Below, one piece after another: positions 48,158 through 60,853 of a stretch of 64,000 nucleotides of DNA (position 1 is the first letter of the stretch; each line of letters opens with the position of its first letter). Source of the DNA: Punica granatum (Eukaryota > Streptophyta > Magnoliopsida > Myrtales > Lythraceae); contig NC_045132.1 in NCBI RefSeq assembly GCF_007655135.1, positions 18,862,534 to 18,926,533 on the forward strand, written 5' to 3'. The position numbers and the translations under genes were made by a program. The notes below the pieces were generated by a model. It was given only the letters and a program-made list of their open reading frames with translations. It ran no database searches and had not been told where the DNA came from.

Positions 48158-50445
48158 TCGGCATGATTGAGTTTTGTCCATCACTATCACATCAAAAGCA
48201 CAAAAAAGTTCACAAGACAATTCTTGGGATCCGTAACTGAATTTTTAGTCACTCTCCAAATACAAAATCTTAAAATAAGTGTACAAAAAATGTGAGATTT
48301 GTACAAATTTTTTTTGTACAAAACTATGAATCCCAAAACGGGTAATCACTCTAAAGGTGCTCTGGTGGCTTTAAAGGGTTTCGATTCTGGGATGAGATGG
48401 ATACTTGAACTCTTCCTTAACCACTTGGCCAAATCCCTTGGAGTTTGCATAACAAGTGTTGAGGGTTTGCACTTGAGGTGATAGAATTTTCAGTCACGAG
48501 ACTCAATAATCCCCAGTACTTTTTTTTTCTCTTTTTATAGGTAAGAACTTCCACAGTACATTGAAGCTAATTTCTTGCCATCATACACAGTACGTTGCTT
48601 TATCCGAAATTAATTGCATAATAATATAATTATTACTTAATCATGGAAAATGTCAAAGTGCTTGATATGGATAGCCGTATAGCAAAATTTTCTCATAATA
48701 TTACAAATAATTTATTCTAGGTGAGACTAGGGAAATGTAATAGGATTAACAACTTGGGTCTCGGAGAAATAGAAACCATGCACACGCTCCGTTTCGATCA
48801 TTCTTGCCCTAAACTGTTAATACTACTGATTCCCTAAAATTACTTCGGATCGCATATGAGCGACTTTTTTTTTATGTGCATGATACTCTTAAGAGATAAG
48901 CACATAGCATACTCAACTCAGCTTCTGATATTGAAGAACTACCAAGATCTAGAGGTTCAATAGGTCCCGATTAATTTAGTTCTATTCAAATCGGCTCACT
49001 TAAAGGGTAAAACTATCACAGTTGTGGATTTTCTCCATTTACAATACTTGAACTCGACATATTATTTAAGAAGAATAAATATCTAAAGGTTTGAACTAAT
49101 CCACGTTGATTTATAATTAATTTAATAAGAAGTTAATGAAGTTGTTGGTCCTCCAGAGACTAGGGGTAGAAGGTTGAACCATTTTCTCCAAAGCTTGATG
49201 GTCGACATCTCCACACAAACAATTAAAGGCCGATTTGAAGACAAAAGGAAAACATCGGTCATATCATATTATCATGGAACAAATTAAAATTAAACTTGTT
49301 GTACCTTACGTTCAGCTTTCGTCTCCAATATATTGACCTATTGGGGTCGGTTGCTCAGTGGCAATGTATGTTTGCTATTGGTGCGGGATCTCGGGTGGTG
49401 AAAACAAACAAACATGAGAGATAGGCACGTAATGGCTTTTCTTAAGGCTTTATTTGTTCTTTTGGTGAAAATGGCATTCACCAAGGGAGATGGCTACGAA
49501 GTTCGTCAAGTTGGAGCATCCTACAATATCTTTAAGTGAGTTAAGGAAAATTGTGCAAGAATATGAAGTACGTGATTCCAACTGGAAATCTTATGAAATT
49601 TGTTTCGTCAACAAAAGGTACGCTACTATTATCTTTTATTGTGTTAATCTTGATCGAAAGACTCATGTCGAGATAGCATTGTTCTAACAATGATATAAGA
49701 ATCACAATATTAGTTTTGGGAATGAGTGGTTATTTTGTTATTTCCCACACGATGATAACGAGAAGATCAAGTGCCCCTGTTTCGAGAGCCACATCGTTGG
49801 CACCGTTTGTGGGAACCGAATGAAAAGTTATGATCCCAATTTTGCGATGGATGTTATGGCTGTCTATCCAGTGAAACTTTGAACGGCAGTGGAAAGGTGA
49901 GTTTCCACATAAGGGACTAACCATCACTATCAGCACTGGAAAGGCACAAAACCAATAACACTAAAATCAACTATGTGAGCACAGGCATTAATTGAAGAAT
50001 CTTCGAGTGTCCGTGTTATTATAAAGAATTCGACTCTGGTCAAGTATTGAGCGGTCATAAGAAAGTAACATTTGACTCCAAGAACGAGGCCAATCTTGAC
50101 ACGACGTGTTCTTGTGTCGTCAACATGACATGTGTAGGGACTATGTGGAAGGCCGTGATTTCAACTTTATCGCTCATTGCAATGCATGGGATAATTGCAT
50201 CAAAATAAATAAATAAATAAATCTCTACTTGCTTTTTTGTGATGTATATGCCTGAAGGATGACCATATGGCATGAAAGTTAATTTCCGTTCTTGTTCGAT
50301 TATCAAAGCTGTGTGTTCATATGCTTTTAAGTTGGTTAACTGCAAATGGCAGGTTACCATTGTATGAAGAATTATTAAAGAAAAAAAATTAGAATTTTGT
50401 GCCGCGATTAATGTCATGTATTGTACAAATAAATACTTGTACGTG

Positions 50446-50477
<32 letters not shown>

Positions 50478-50493
50478 TCAATCTGAATTAATT
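48158..50493. other. Intergenic spacer, no gene seen
   Basis: Unassigned sequence with an AT microsatellite at 50444-50471. The stretch at about 49375-49470 has a degenerate reverse-orientation relative at about 55310-55420 (shared GGCACGTAATGGCTTTTCTT-like block), so both may be pieces of an unidentified repeat or retrogene. Confidence 0.4.
48950..49115 (-). mobile_element. SINE-like copy, reverse orientation
   Basis: Matches the family in reverse: TGGATTTTCTCCATTTACAA near 49032 and TTATTTAAGAAGAAT near 49060 correspond to the blocks at 5850 and 63725. Ends approximate. Confidence 0.45.
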
Positions 50494-50498
50494 GGTGA

Positions 50499-53400
50499 TG
50501 TGCGCACCTGAATTTCGTCTCGTCGAGTCACGCATGCGCGCGCCTAAATGCAACGCGGCTTGGGAGTATTCACCTTCCCGGGGACGCGCAACGGACGCAC
50601 GTGAGAAGGAGTCACCACTTGCCATTTTATGACTCGAAGGTCGAGGGCCGGCAAGTTACCCAGGTCTAGGGGTACGGAATACACCTAATTGCTAAGGCAT
50701 ATGGTCTGCGAAACCCAAGGTTTCGAATTCGGGGGTTCTGTTACATGCGAGCCTATATCTCGCATGCCCTATCGGTACTCTAGCTTGTCTAGGCTTGCCA
50801 TTTTATATAATTACCGCTTAATTAAGTTTCGCTCATCTTACGCGTTTTGACACCGTAAATTCGAAGAAACACTCCGACCGTCTGCTCTCCGACCGGGATT
50901 CTTACATGAATAAACATACAACATAAATCCTCACATTGTTCTCTCAAATAAATGAAATACAAATTATAACAATTGGATCCCGGTTGGTTCACATTCGGTT
51001 ATTATTCCACTCGTGCTCACCGTGTGGTTTGAAAAGACTGAAATTGAAATTAAAGTGCACACTCGGTGTATAAGGGCATTGGACCCCGTGATCGACGGTT
51101 ATGGGCGTTGGAGCCAATGTGAATCGAGTCCTAAAGGATCGGGCTCGATCCGCATAACAATCAAGTGCAAAAGATGTGACAAGCAAGCTCAAATAAACAA
51201 TCAATGGGGTTTTGTTATCACCAAATTTACGTGAATTAATTGATTATTAATCGAGATATCTTGGCATACAAATCCTACCCTAAAACAAGCAAAAAGCAAA
51301 AGGGGAATGGCATGTAGCATTCAGCATCATTTACCGGACCTGACAGACTGTGTGTGTCCGTGATCAAGTCTCGAATGTGTGGGTTGATTTTAAAATGTTA
51401 TGTATCGTGACACTTTGATTATGATAGGTTATTATAGAATGTGGATTTTGACACGAGAATCCTATAGCCTAGTGCCTAGCCCGCTATCCCCATTCTGTTT
51501 TCTATTAGGCCGAGTATGCGATTAAGTCAAATGTTGGTATCTTAAACCGTTATTCCCGATCTAACTACCCAAGATCATGCATAGATAACAATAAATTGTA
51601 AATACGCCTTTTTTTGCCTTTGTATAGAAAATTTATTTTTGAAAAGAGAGAGACTGCGCAATGCGGGCCACCTCGGCCTGTGACCGGCGTTGACTGATTC
51701 CCTGATTCTTCTAGGGTTATACGAGAACCCCAAAAAGTCAAAGAAACGGTCAATCTATCCGGAAGTGATCTAAAAAGGACTTCCACACCCCGACTTGAGT
51801 TACCTAAAATTAGGAGGCCTCGAGTCAAAACATGCAAGTTCTTCCCAGAAGTCCATGTCACATCGGATCACGAGTCTTAGATTTTAGTATGAAATTTGCG
51901 AATTTTGAAAAGAAGGCGTCAACACGTATTTGCAATTTATTGACGCGTATTTCCGATTAATTACCAATTCGTGCAAAATTATTAAGGTCGAGTGAATTAA
52001 TTAGTCAAATGAACGTCCCGTTTACCCGATTGGTGAAATCATTAAGTTTAATTAAAATCTGCTGAATGCTTTATTTTATTTTTTTTTGGGTTTCAAGCCG
52101 TAGAAACGATCAATAATAGATCGCCCGATAAACTCTAATTTCCAGTCATCTCGAAAAATTTGCATAAAGATCGAACAACATAATGTAGAATAATAAAGAC
52201 TGATAAAGTAACGGAAAAATGTCTCAAGGACTAAACTGAAACAAATCAAAAAAAATTTGAAGAATGATTTTTTTAAATTCTATAAAATTTGGAGAATGTT
52301 CGGGAAAGTATAAAATGGGCTAGGGTTTATTTAAAATTAATTTTTTGAAATTCAGGGCTGGTTTTAAAATGAATAAATGTTGCAGGGACAAAATTGAAAC
52401 AAATTGAAAAGTTTACCGGGGTGATTTTAAATTCTGAAAAATTCGGAGGATGTGCTAGAAATAATGAAATAGCCCAGAGTATGTTTGAAATGAATTTTGA
52501 AATTTAGGGCTGATTTTAAAAAAATTAATAAATGCTCCAGGGACTGAATTGAAACAAATGCAAAAGTTTGCTGGAGCAGTATTTGATTCTGAAAAAAAAT
52601 TAGGGACGTGATGAAAATATCGAAAATGTCATGGGACTGGTTTAAAATTGATTTGGGAATTTGGGCAGGATTGAAAAATATGAAAATTCGTTGCATGACT
52701 AGAATGAAACAAATTAGAAAGTTAGAATAATCGGATTCGGCATAATTGTGATAATCTATGCAACCAACAAGGAATTATTTCATGTCATCATCATTCAAGC
52801 AAGCATGATATTTAATATAAAGCCCTAAACATGCCGCTAAGTTGAGATTTTACCTAACCCAAAAGTTTGGGGGCGTTTCTGTAATATACGAAAGCTGCCG
52901 GACGAATGGGTCGGGTCGGATCGGATCAGATCGGTCGGCCGGTCCGAAGGAGAAACCACCCGAAAGGAGTGGGCTGGTCTGGAGCAACTCGGGCCGGACG
53001 AAGGCTTGCGCTGCGGAAGGATAGCTGGGCCGAGGTTGGCAGACTGGGCCGACTGGGCTGGTCCTGCAACAGAGAAATAATGAGCCGAAGCCCGTCAGTG
53101 AGGAGCTCCGGAGGAGGGTGGTGCTGGCGGCGCCGATCGGCTGCGAGCGGCGGTTCCGGCTGTTGGACGCAGCGACGACGACGCGAAAAGGATCGGGTGA
53201 GGGGTCTGAGCACCGCCTGGGTCACGCCGGCTCCGATCTGGGCTTCACTGATGGCCGGGACAGTCGGAATCAAGGCGATTTCACAGTTTTCCGGCGTTGT
53301 TCCGATCGGGCAACTATTTGCCAAAATCCCGAAACGAGAGCCAATTTCTCCTTTTTTCTCCGTGGGTTCTGTTGTGTCCCCATCGACTTCGATTTCCCCC

Positions 53401-53621
53401 CCCCCCTTTAATTGCAATTTTTGGTTGAGATTTCGGCTAATTTGGGGAGGAAATCGCGGAAATCCGCGATTTCCTGTTTTGGGCGGCCAGCCAGATCACG
53501 GGCAGCCGGTTGCCGCTGCCCGGACTGCCCGGAACAGTAATTTTTTTTTTAAAAAGGTGATAAATAGAAAAATGATAATTTTGCCCCCCTGGAGCCGATG
53601 GACCGAAATTGGGTGCTGACA
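50499..53621 (-). mobile_element. Probable solo LTR, 3.1 kb
   Basis: Plus-strand ends are TGTGCGCACC and GGTGCTGACA, so the unit starts TG and ends CA, and it is bounded by the exact 5-bp duplication GGTGA (50494-50498 and 53622-53626). On the minus strand it begins TGTCAGCACCCAATTTCGG, a start common among plant Ty3-type LTRs. No gag, protease, RT or integrase is seen and no second LTR is present, so a solo LTR left by recombination is most likely; a large non-coding retroelement derivative is an alternative. Contains degenerate ~156-bp tandem repeats at 52227-52720 and a GC-rich end at 52900-53540. Confidence 0.7.
52227..52720. repeat. Degenerate ~156-bp tandem repeats inside the LTR
   Basis: The phrase GGGACTGAATTGAAACAAAT and variants recur at about 52227, 52384, 52538 and 52697, each followed by an AAAGTTT block and a glycine-purine-rich GGGCTGGTTTTAAAAT-type block before the next. 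Non-coding. Confidence 0.7.
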
Positions 53622-55028
53622 GGTGATGAGCAACCTTTACCTAGAGAGATGATTGGAAGTCTAGCACTTATGTCGATTTTGTAGTGAATATTGAATTATT
53701 ATTATTGATTTGAGAACTATAGCAAAGTAAGTTATTCTGCATGATGTGCTAATTGTTGATTCTTTTGTGCATTTTTCTATTGCTTGTCTATGCAAAAATT
53801 TGTTATAGTTTCAACCAAAAGCATTACCGACGACCTAAATTAGGTTGAGAAATTATAATGTCTAGCATCGGAAAATTTAATATCTCCCAATGAAGCACGA
53901 CAAGCTAGAGAATGTTATTACAAAATGTACATGCAACAGAATGGTGTAGCATAATGCTAAATATGTGTTAATCAAAATGATTAATGGAATTGCGTGTACA
54001 ACAAATTCCCAAGAGGGCAAGGAATTGTTATATATTATATATTGGCAATATTTTATGGTGAGACTAATGTTCGTTTGAGAATCAAAGTTCTCACAAATGA
54101 AATGGTTTCGTTGGTACATGGTCTCCTTAAATATTGGTTTAAGGCATATTGTGCCAGGCGACTCATTTTTAATCGAGCAATAATATTTGAATTTCTCGAT
54201 CGAGGCAAAATATGATCGACATGTTAATTGGAGGACTTGCAAGAGATTCAATTCAAAGAATTTTAAAGGGGGATAGGGTTAAGCCCATATTTTAAAATCA
54301 TCAATGGTGCATCTTGACTTAATGCTCGGTACAATGCTGAGTATTGAGTTCAATGAGGCAAAGCCTGTCATATAGATGATTTTAAGCACTATAATATTTT
54401 GAAAGATATCCATCCCAATCAAAGTGCTTGGTTTTTCCGTAATGAAAGGGAAGGTTGAGCAAAATGCTCTTAATGGACCTAACGGGGCACTTCTGATAGA
54501 GTCCACCTATGTAAGTGTGAAGTGGCGTCGCTTCGTGTGAAGTGGCGTCGCTTCGAACTAGGGCTTAGCTCTCAGTTTACGAAAAGGATACAGACACATG
54601 GCCTTTAAAGTGTCAATATAATTATGAGCACTTGGAGGTGTAGTAATCTCGCGAGTGATTGATTACGAGACTAGTTAGAAAGGATCGCTGGTTCAAAGCT
54701 TACCTACCATGCCATTCAGATTAGTTTGAGCATGAATTCACTAAGTGGAGGTTCAATCAAAAGACACCTGCATTTATGCATGAGATTCCAGGATTACTGA
54801 AGGTTTGAAAATGGTAGGGAAATTTTCAAACTTCGTTAATTTGAAGTAGTCCCACAATTATTATAATATTAGAAAAGTAGGGAAAATGTGTAAATAATAA
54901 AAGTTATGGTACCAAGTTGTGAGAGATGGGTTTTTTTACAACAAAATGTGCCTAGAAAGACAGTTAAATAACTACTTATATCCTTTCAAACGTAAAGTCA
55001 TCTCTCTTTACCCGAAGGGGCATCTACA
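53622..55028. other. Unassigned spacer with a short direct repeat
   Basis: Possibly a decayed retroelement, but every reading is broken and none matches a family I can name. GTGTGAAGTGGCGTCGCTTC is directly repeated at about 54516-54555. Confidence 0.35.
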
Positions 55029-55227
55029 TTGAACACATGCAGATGTTAACAGGACCACTAAATCTCACTCTAAGTCTTCCGCAGCAAATCGAGAACGAGA
55101 GCGGTTTTAAAAAGATGCTCTTGCCTCCCCACTTTATATCATCTTTCTAAAACCACTCTCGTTCTCGATTTGCTGCAGAAGACTTAGAGTGAGATTCCGT
55201 GGTCCTTTTAACATCTGCATGTGTTCA
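55029..55227. ncRNA. Long near-perfect hairpin, candidate small-RNA precursor
   Basis: Arms 55029-55116 and 55140-55227 are reverse complements with about six mismatches in 88 positions, joined by a ~23-nt loop. A single transcript of either strand would fold into one long stem, as young MIRNA or hairpin-siRNA loci do. Neither arm matches a conserved plant miRNA I know. It could also be a small foldback transposon. It lies about 735 bp upstream of the PIN start codon. Confidence 0.5.
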
Positions 55228-55847
55228 AGGATTGAGTTCGTCAATGCAAGACGCAATTGATCATCGGCTTCTTTGTATCTTGGAGGTTTATTAGTAGAGA
55301 TCCCGATTGCACACTATTGGTGGAGGCGAATAAAGCCTTAAGGAAAGCGATTACATGCCTAGAAGCCATCTCTCCTATTTGTTCATTTTCGCCAACCTTG
55401 AGATCCCACACCAACATTTGCTCTCACTTATGCCGATCGGGTACCTTCGAGCGGCATCAAAAAGCTTCTCTTTGGAGATTTTATTGGAACCTCTATACCC
55501 CATTTTGGAGGATCTTCAGGAAGCAATCTCATGAGTAGCCTGATGAAAAATGGCCATAAGGTCACTCCTAAACAACCCGGGCAGATTGTCTTCCATATTT
55601 AGTGGACAAGACCGATTACATATAGTTGATTCCAGAAATCGGGGAAGACCCACATTTCTTTTCGTATCACTCATAGTCATATATTTTGTGCAGTAAGATC
55701 GATTTAATTCATTAAATGGAGCATCCGATGCGACCAATACTAAAATTATATCGAAGCACTGGGACCCATGTTAAAGTTATCAAGGCAGAGAAAACAGAAC
55801 TGTCTTCCTTCCAGCTCCCACAGTTCATTGCCAAACTCTTTCCTTTT
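55228..55847. other. Upstream region of the PIN gene
   Basis: Contains short unsupported ORFs on both strands, part related in reverse to 49375-49470. The last 200 bp are presumably promoter and leader of the PIN gene. Confidence 0.4.
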
Positions 55848-55856
55848 CATATAAAC
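55848..55856 (+). promoter_or_regulatory. Candidate TATA box of the PIN gene
   Basis: TCATATAAAC-type TATA element about 105 bp before the ATG at 55962, followed by a pyrimidine- and A-rich leader without another ATG in a long frame until 55962. Confidence 0.55.
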
Positions 55857-55961
55857 ACTCGCTAATGCCCCAAATTACAATTCCTCTCCCACAACAAATC
55901 TAACGTACATCCTCAAGAACATCAATCAAATCCAATCCTCTCGCGCAAAGTCCTCATAGCC

Positions 55962-58900
55962 ATGATCACGTGGCACGACCTATACACTGTCCTGACTGCG
56001 GTGGTGCCGCTCTATGTGGCCATGATCCTGGCGTACGGCTCGGTCCGGTGGTGGGGAATCTTTTCCCCTGACCAGTGCTCTGGCATCAACCGCTTCGTGG
56101 CCATCTTTGCTGTCCCACTCCTCTCGTTCCACTTCATATCCCAGAACGATCCTTACACTATGAACTACCGGTTCATCGCCGCCGACACCCTGCAGAAGCT
56201 CGTGATGCTCGTCTTCCTCTTCCTCTGGGCCTGCTTCTCCCGGGCTGGGAGCCTTGACTGGGCCATTACGATCTTCTCCCTTTCGACCCTCCCCAACACC
56301 CTCGTCATGGGGATCCCGTTGCTCATTGCCATGTATGGCACCTACGCAGGCAGCCTGATGGTCCAGGTCGTCGTGCTGCAGTGTATAATCTGGTACACTC
56401 TTCTTCTCTTTCTCTTCGAATACCGCGGCGCCAGGATGCTGATCATGGAGCAGTTCCCCGAGTCCGCAGCCGCTATAGTCTCCTTCAAGGTCGAGTCCGA
56501 TGTTGTGTCCCTTGACGGCAGGGAATATCTGGAGACGGATGCCGAGGTCAGGGAGGACGGAAAGCTCCATGTCACAGTGAGGAAATCCATCTGTGCCAGC
56601 TCGAGACGGTCATATGGCCTAGGCCCAAGAACGTCGTTCTCAGGCCTGACACCCCGCCCATCGAACCTCACTGGCGTCGAGATTTATAGCCTCAGCTCGT
56701 CGAGGAATCTGACCCCTAGAGGGTCCAACTTCAACAATTCTGACTTCTACTCCATGGGGGGCGGGGTACCTTCGAGGCTCTCTAACTTTGGTTCGTCCAC
56801 AACCCCAAGGCCCTCGAGCTTCGATGAGAACTGTACTTCTCCGAGGTTTGGGTTTTACTCTGCCCAACCGGGGCCAACATCGCACCCGGGCCTGAGCCCT
56901 GATATATCTACTGCCACCGCCAAGGTCAGCAAAAACCACCACCAGCACCAGCCACTGCAACCGTCTGTGAACAGCGGCAAGGCCAATTATGATGCCAAGG
57001 AGCTGCACATGTTCGTGTGGAGCTCGAGTGCTTCACCAGTGTCGGAGGGTGGTGGGCTCCATGTGTTCGGCGGGTCCGAAGTCAGCCCATTGGAGCAATC
57101 TGGTCGGGCCGATCAAGGTGCCAAGGAGATTAGGATGATCGTTAATGACAATCCTCCTAATGGTGACAGCAAAAGTACGGATTATGAATAAAATTTCAAT
57201 TGAGTGATTGATAATTGTTTGGTAATTAGGATTAAACGACTCCCATTTCTGTTTCTACTGATGCGAAGATGCTCCGGAAACTGCTGGGTGCGATGCTGAG
57301 GACATCAGCTTTGTGAGCAAACTGGAGGCAGAGGATGATGTTGGGGAAAGGAAGCACGGCCACGCTAATGGACTCAACAAGCTGGTTGCCGACTCCATCG
57401 CTGGACCACACCCTGAACCCGGCGCCAGAAAGCAAATGCCACCAACGAGTGTCATGACCAGGCTGATCTTGATCATGGTTTGGCGGAAGCTCATCCGCAA
57501 CCCCAACACTTACTCCAGCCTGATTGGCGTTGCTTGGTCCCTCATTGCTTTCCGGTAAGAATACGATTGATGCAACATCGTGTGCCTCATCGTACAAACA
57601 AAACAATGTGATGAACATAACCAGAGTTACTGTTAATAGTTCGTATTAAACTGTTTAAAATGACATGAGATTGTTCGATGACTATTTGGATAATGTTGAT
57701 TTTTTGGGGTCTAATAATTTTTTGCCAGGTGGCATGTGGGGATGCCCAAAATAGTAGAGAAGTCAATCTCCATACTGTCAGATGCTGGCTTGGGGATGGC
57801 AATGTTCAGCTTAGGTGAGTATACTCAATCAAAATCAGTATTTGGAAGTTCTTTTGGGACAAAGGCTCTTGAGTATAATTGAATACTGTCTCCTCTTCCT
57901 TTTAATTTATTCACTGAATATCAGTCATATATGAGTACAATGGAAAGACCTCCCATGATGCTTGTGGACGTAGGTCATATAAATTAATGAATGTGGTCCA
58001 CAAACAAACACCAATGTGTGCATGGAAATCATTGGACAATGACATGTTCATATGCATGCACTATGTTCCTTTAACTTCCAGCCGTTGCTTTTATCATTCG
58101 ATCTTTCATGGTTGATCGAGGGTACAAATTCTCCATGTCGAATAGGATCTTACGGATCACATGGTTGATTGATGCTTATGTCTACTCACGTCCATTTCAG
58201 ATGTAGTATTAGCAAAAGAGGTTTCAAAGGGTCTGTAATTGAAGTTAATCCCTTTTTCCTACGGTTAAACTAAAAATGGGACACTGACTTCACTAATCCA
58301 AAGTAAAGCAATTTGGTGAAACTGGAATATGTGCTTGATCGAAAAGACCTGGGTTATGGAAGTATGGAAGCTAGCAAGGTATGCTGGTGGGCATACTCAA
58401 CAGGGGATTGTGCATGTAAGCCGACTCCTGCTGACCTTCCGCGCTTTGGTGATAGATCGCTCTCCATGAGGGTAATCAAGTCGGTCAAAGCAATCGGAAC
58501 AAGGGATGATTAATTATTATCAATTCGATTTATTTTCTTTTTTCAAAGGAAAAGATGGAAAGGGACCTACCCCCGACAAGGTGGGGTTAGGCCTCATAAT
58601 CTCAAGTAGAAGTCGGAGGGTCGGTGAGTATCAGTTGGGGGTTAGAGATGCCATATTGCATGTCAAGTTCAGTGGAAGCAGTTAGAGATTGATCATGATA
58701 ACGTTATAATGACTGATAAGACATGCAGTGTAAATTCATGTGCTAATAATTCATGTATTTAGTTTCGGTATTAGGGGCTGCAATGCTCATAATCGAATTA
58801 TCTTTGGATCATTGATTCAGGAAACCAAACTATTCCGGTCGGTTTTTATGTCTACCGCAATAAATTCCCAGAGTTAAAAGGAGTGTAATCCCTATCAGCG

Positions 58901-59437
58901 ATATACGCATGCAGGTATATTCATGGCCCTCCAGCCGAAGATAATCGCCTGTGGGAATTCCGTTGCCGCATTTACAATGGCTGTGAGGTTCCTAACCGGT
59001 CCAGCAGTGATGGCCGCTGCTTCCATCGCCATCGGCTTACGCGGAACCCTCCTTCACATAGCCATTGTTCAAGTACGTATGCATTCATCTCTCATCACCC
59101 AAACATCTAAATAAACATGCTGAAAGTTCTTGATTAGACATGGTCCCTAATTTATTTTCCTTGGGTTAATTTATTATAGGCTGCACTTCCACAAGGAATC
59201 GTCCCTTTCGTGTTCGCCAAAGAATACAACGTTCATCCGGCCATTCTCAGCACCGGGTGAGTATACAAAGAATTTCACTGAACATCAAAATCGATATATG
59301 CGATACATATTTGGGCAAAATTTATTAGATTGATGAATGACGATGCTTTTTATCTTTATGATTCTCGTAGGGTGATTTTCGGGATGTTGATAGCCCTTCC
59401 AATCACTCTAGTGTATTACATTCTACTCGGGCTGTAA
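55962..59437 (+). CDS. PIN3-like: PIN auxin efflux carrier, PIN3/4/7 type
   Basis: Six exons (55962-57162, 57269-57554, 57729-57814, 58915-59072, 59180-59256, 59371-59437) give 624 aa, matching the usual six-exon PIN layout and length. The N-terminal membrane domain (about 1-155) starts [14 protein letters not shown], the form seen in PIN3/4/7, and holds [13 protein letters not shown] long hydrophilic loop (about 160-460) carries phosphosite-type motifs TPRPS (230-234), TPRGS (251-255) and TPRPS (281-285), targets of PID/D6PK kinases in the family. The C-terminal membrane domain (about 460-624) includes NPNTY (478-482), a trafficking motif. It exports auxin across the plasma membrane, with lateral polarity in this clade. 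Exon 1 to 2 joining (106-bp intron) is inferred from frame and splice sites. Confidence 0.95.
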
Positions 59438-60815
59438 ACTCCCCTCCCCGCAATGTATCCAAACACACGCAAGACAAGTGCGTGGATCGAACTTTTTTCG
59501 GGGGGCAAAACATCGAGTTATAGTGGTTTCTTCACTGGAATTAAGATCGATGACCTAAATTACGCGAGGAGTTTCTGGAGCCTTCAGGGACAATTACGCG
59601 ACATTGTTTATCCAAGACCATGAGCAGTTTGGGAGATGTGAAATTTGACTAAGGAAGATTCCCATGATACGAGGGTTGATGCCTCCATTAGAAGACAAAG
59701 TCACTTGTAATTTTTTTAATGTGATTTTTGGGGGGACAGAGATGCCTCGTCTGCTCAGAGGAGACATGCAAGAGGAAATGATGGCTATATTACAGAGTTT
59801 GAAGATATGATTGCCGAAATTGAAAACATAAATATATTGTGTGGGTCAACAAATTTAATCACCTTTTTAATTCATGTTTTCGTGTGCAAATTAATTGCAT
59901 TTGAATGCTCAAACTCTTTCTTTGCTTTTGTGTCTTAATTTAGTGCTAATCCTTTTGGGCTTTCTTGAAGATCGTCGGGCAATTATTTGGTATCTTGTCG
60001 TGCCTTCTACTTGAAAAAGGGGGTCAAAAGATCGTGTTATCTTGTTTGTTGATTAAAAGGACTATTTCAATTAAAAATACCATATAATGCAGTGACGTAC
60101 GATCTCGTTTGATGATCAACATGTCTCAAATTTAATACTTCGGTGAGATTATTCATGTCCTTTATTAGATATATTTAGGATTTTTCATTTTGCTTACAAA
60201 GGAGGCCTTGAGCCTAATACAATGAATAAAATTTTCATTTTATTATACTATATTCATGGTTTCCATGATAAAAAAAAAAAGAGAAACCATTTCAACCCAA
60301 AAAATACAGAGTTTGCTTGGATAGCCCTTTCCCTTCGTTTCTCTCGATCCAAATGGATGGTAGAAGGACGATATAATTTTAGGGATTCCTTCCCTAATAA
60401 TTAAAAGGACGATATAATTTTTCAACCGAAAAAAAGACGATAATTTTATCGTCAAGTGCCACTAAGAAAATAACGTGGCTTTATCTTATTTTATCTTTCA
60501 TACTATTAATGCCCAAGCTTTTCCTTTTTTTTTTTTCTTTTTTGAAAAAACTATATGAACACTTGTGCGTTACAGGGAACTAAAAAATAATTTTTTTAAA
60601 ACTATTTTGGTAGAGAAAAATGTTATAAATCAATGGGTCTAGAGATATATGGCTAACTAAATTACTTTTTTTTTTCTTTCGACTTTGTGTATTTCATATA
60701 TTAATTTAAGTTAATCTTTTACCTCATTTCACTTCAAATATGTATACAAAGAGTTCAATATTGATTAAGTAATTATTTAAATTCGGTTTTGTTACCGTGT
60801 ATATGATACCATTTA

Positions 60816-60853
<38 letters not shown>

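Noticed and set aside
52906..53619. 237- and 163-codon overlapping ORFs on opposite strands
   Set aside because: GC-rich end of the LTR-like unit; both strands are open by composition and neither resembles a known protein.
53877..54251. 124-codon minus-strand ORF
   Set aside because: Low-complexity hydrophobic translation of AT-rich DNA with no family match.
57163..57191. Stop at 57189 as the end of a truncated PIN protein
   Set aside because: A donor at 57163 and an acceptor at 57267-57268 restore the frame into a complete C-terminal PIN domain.
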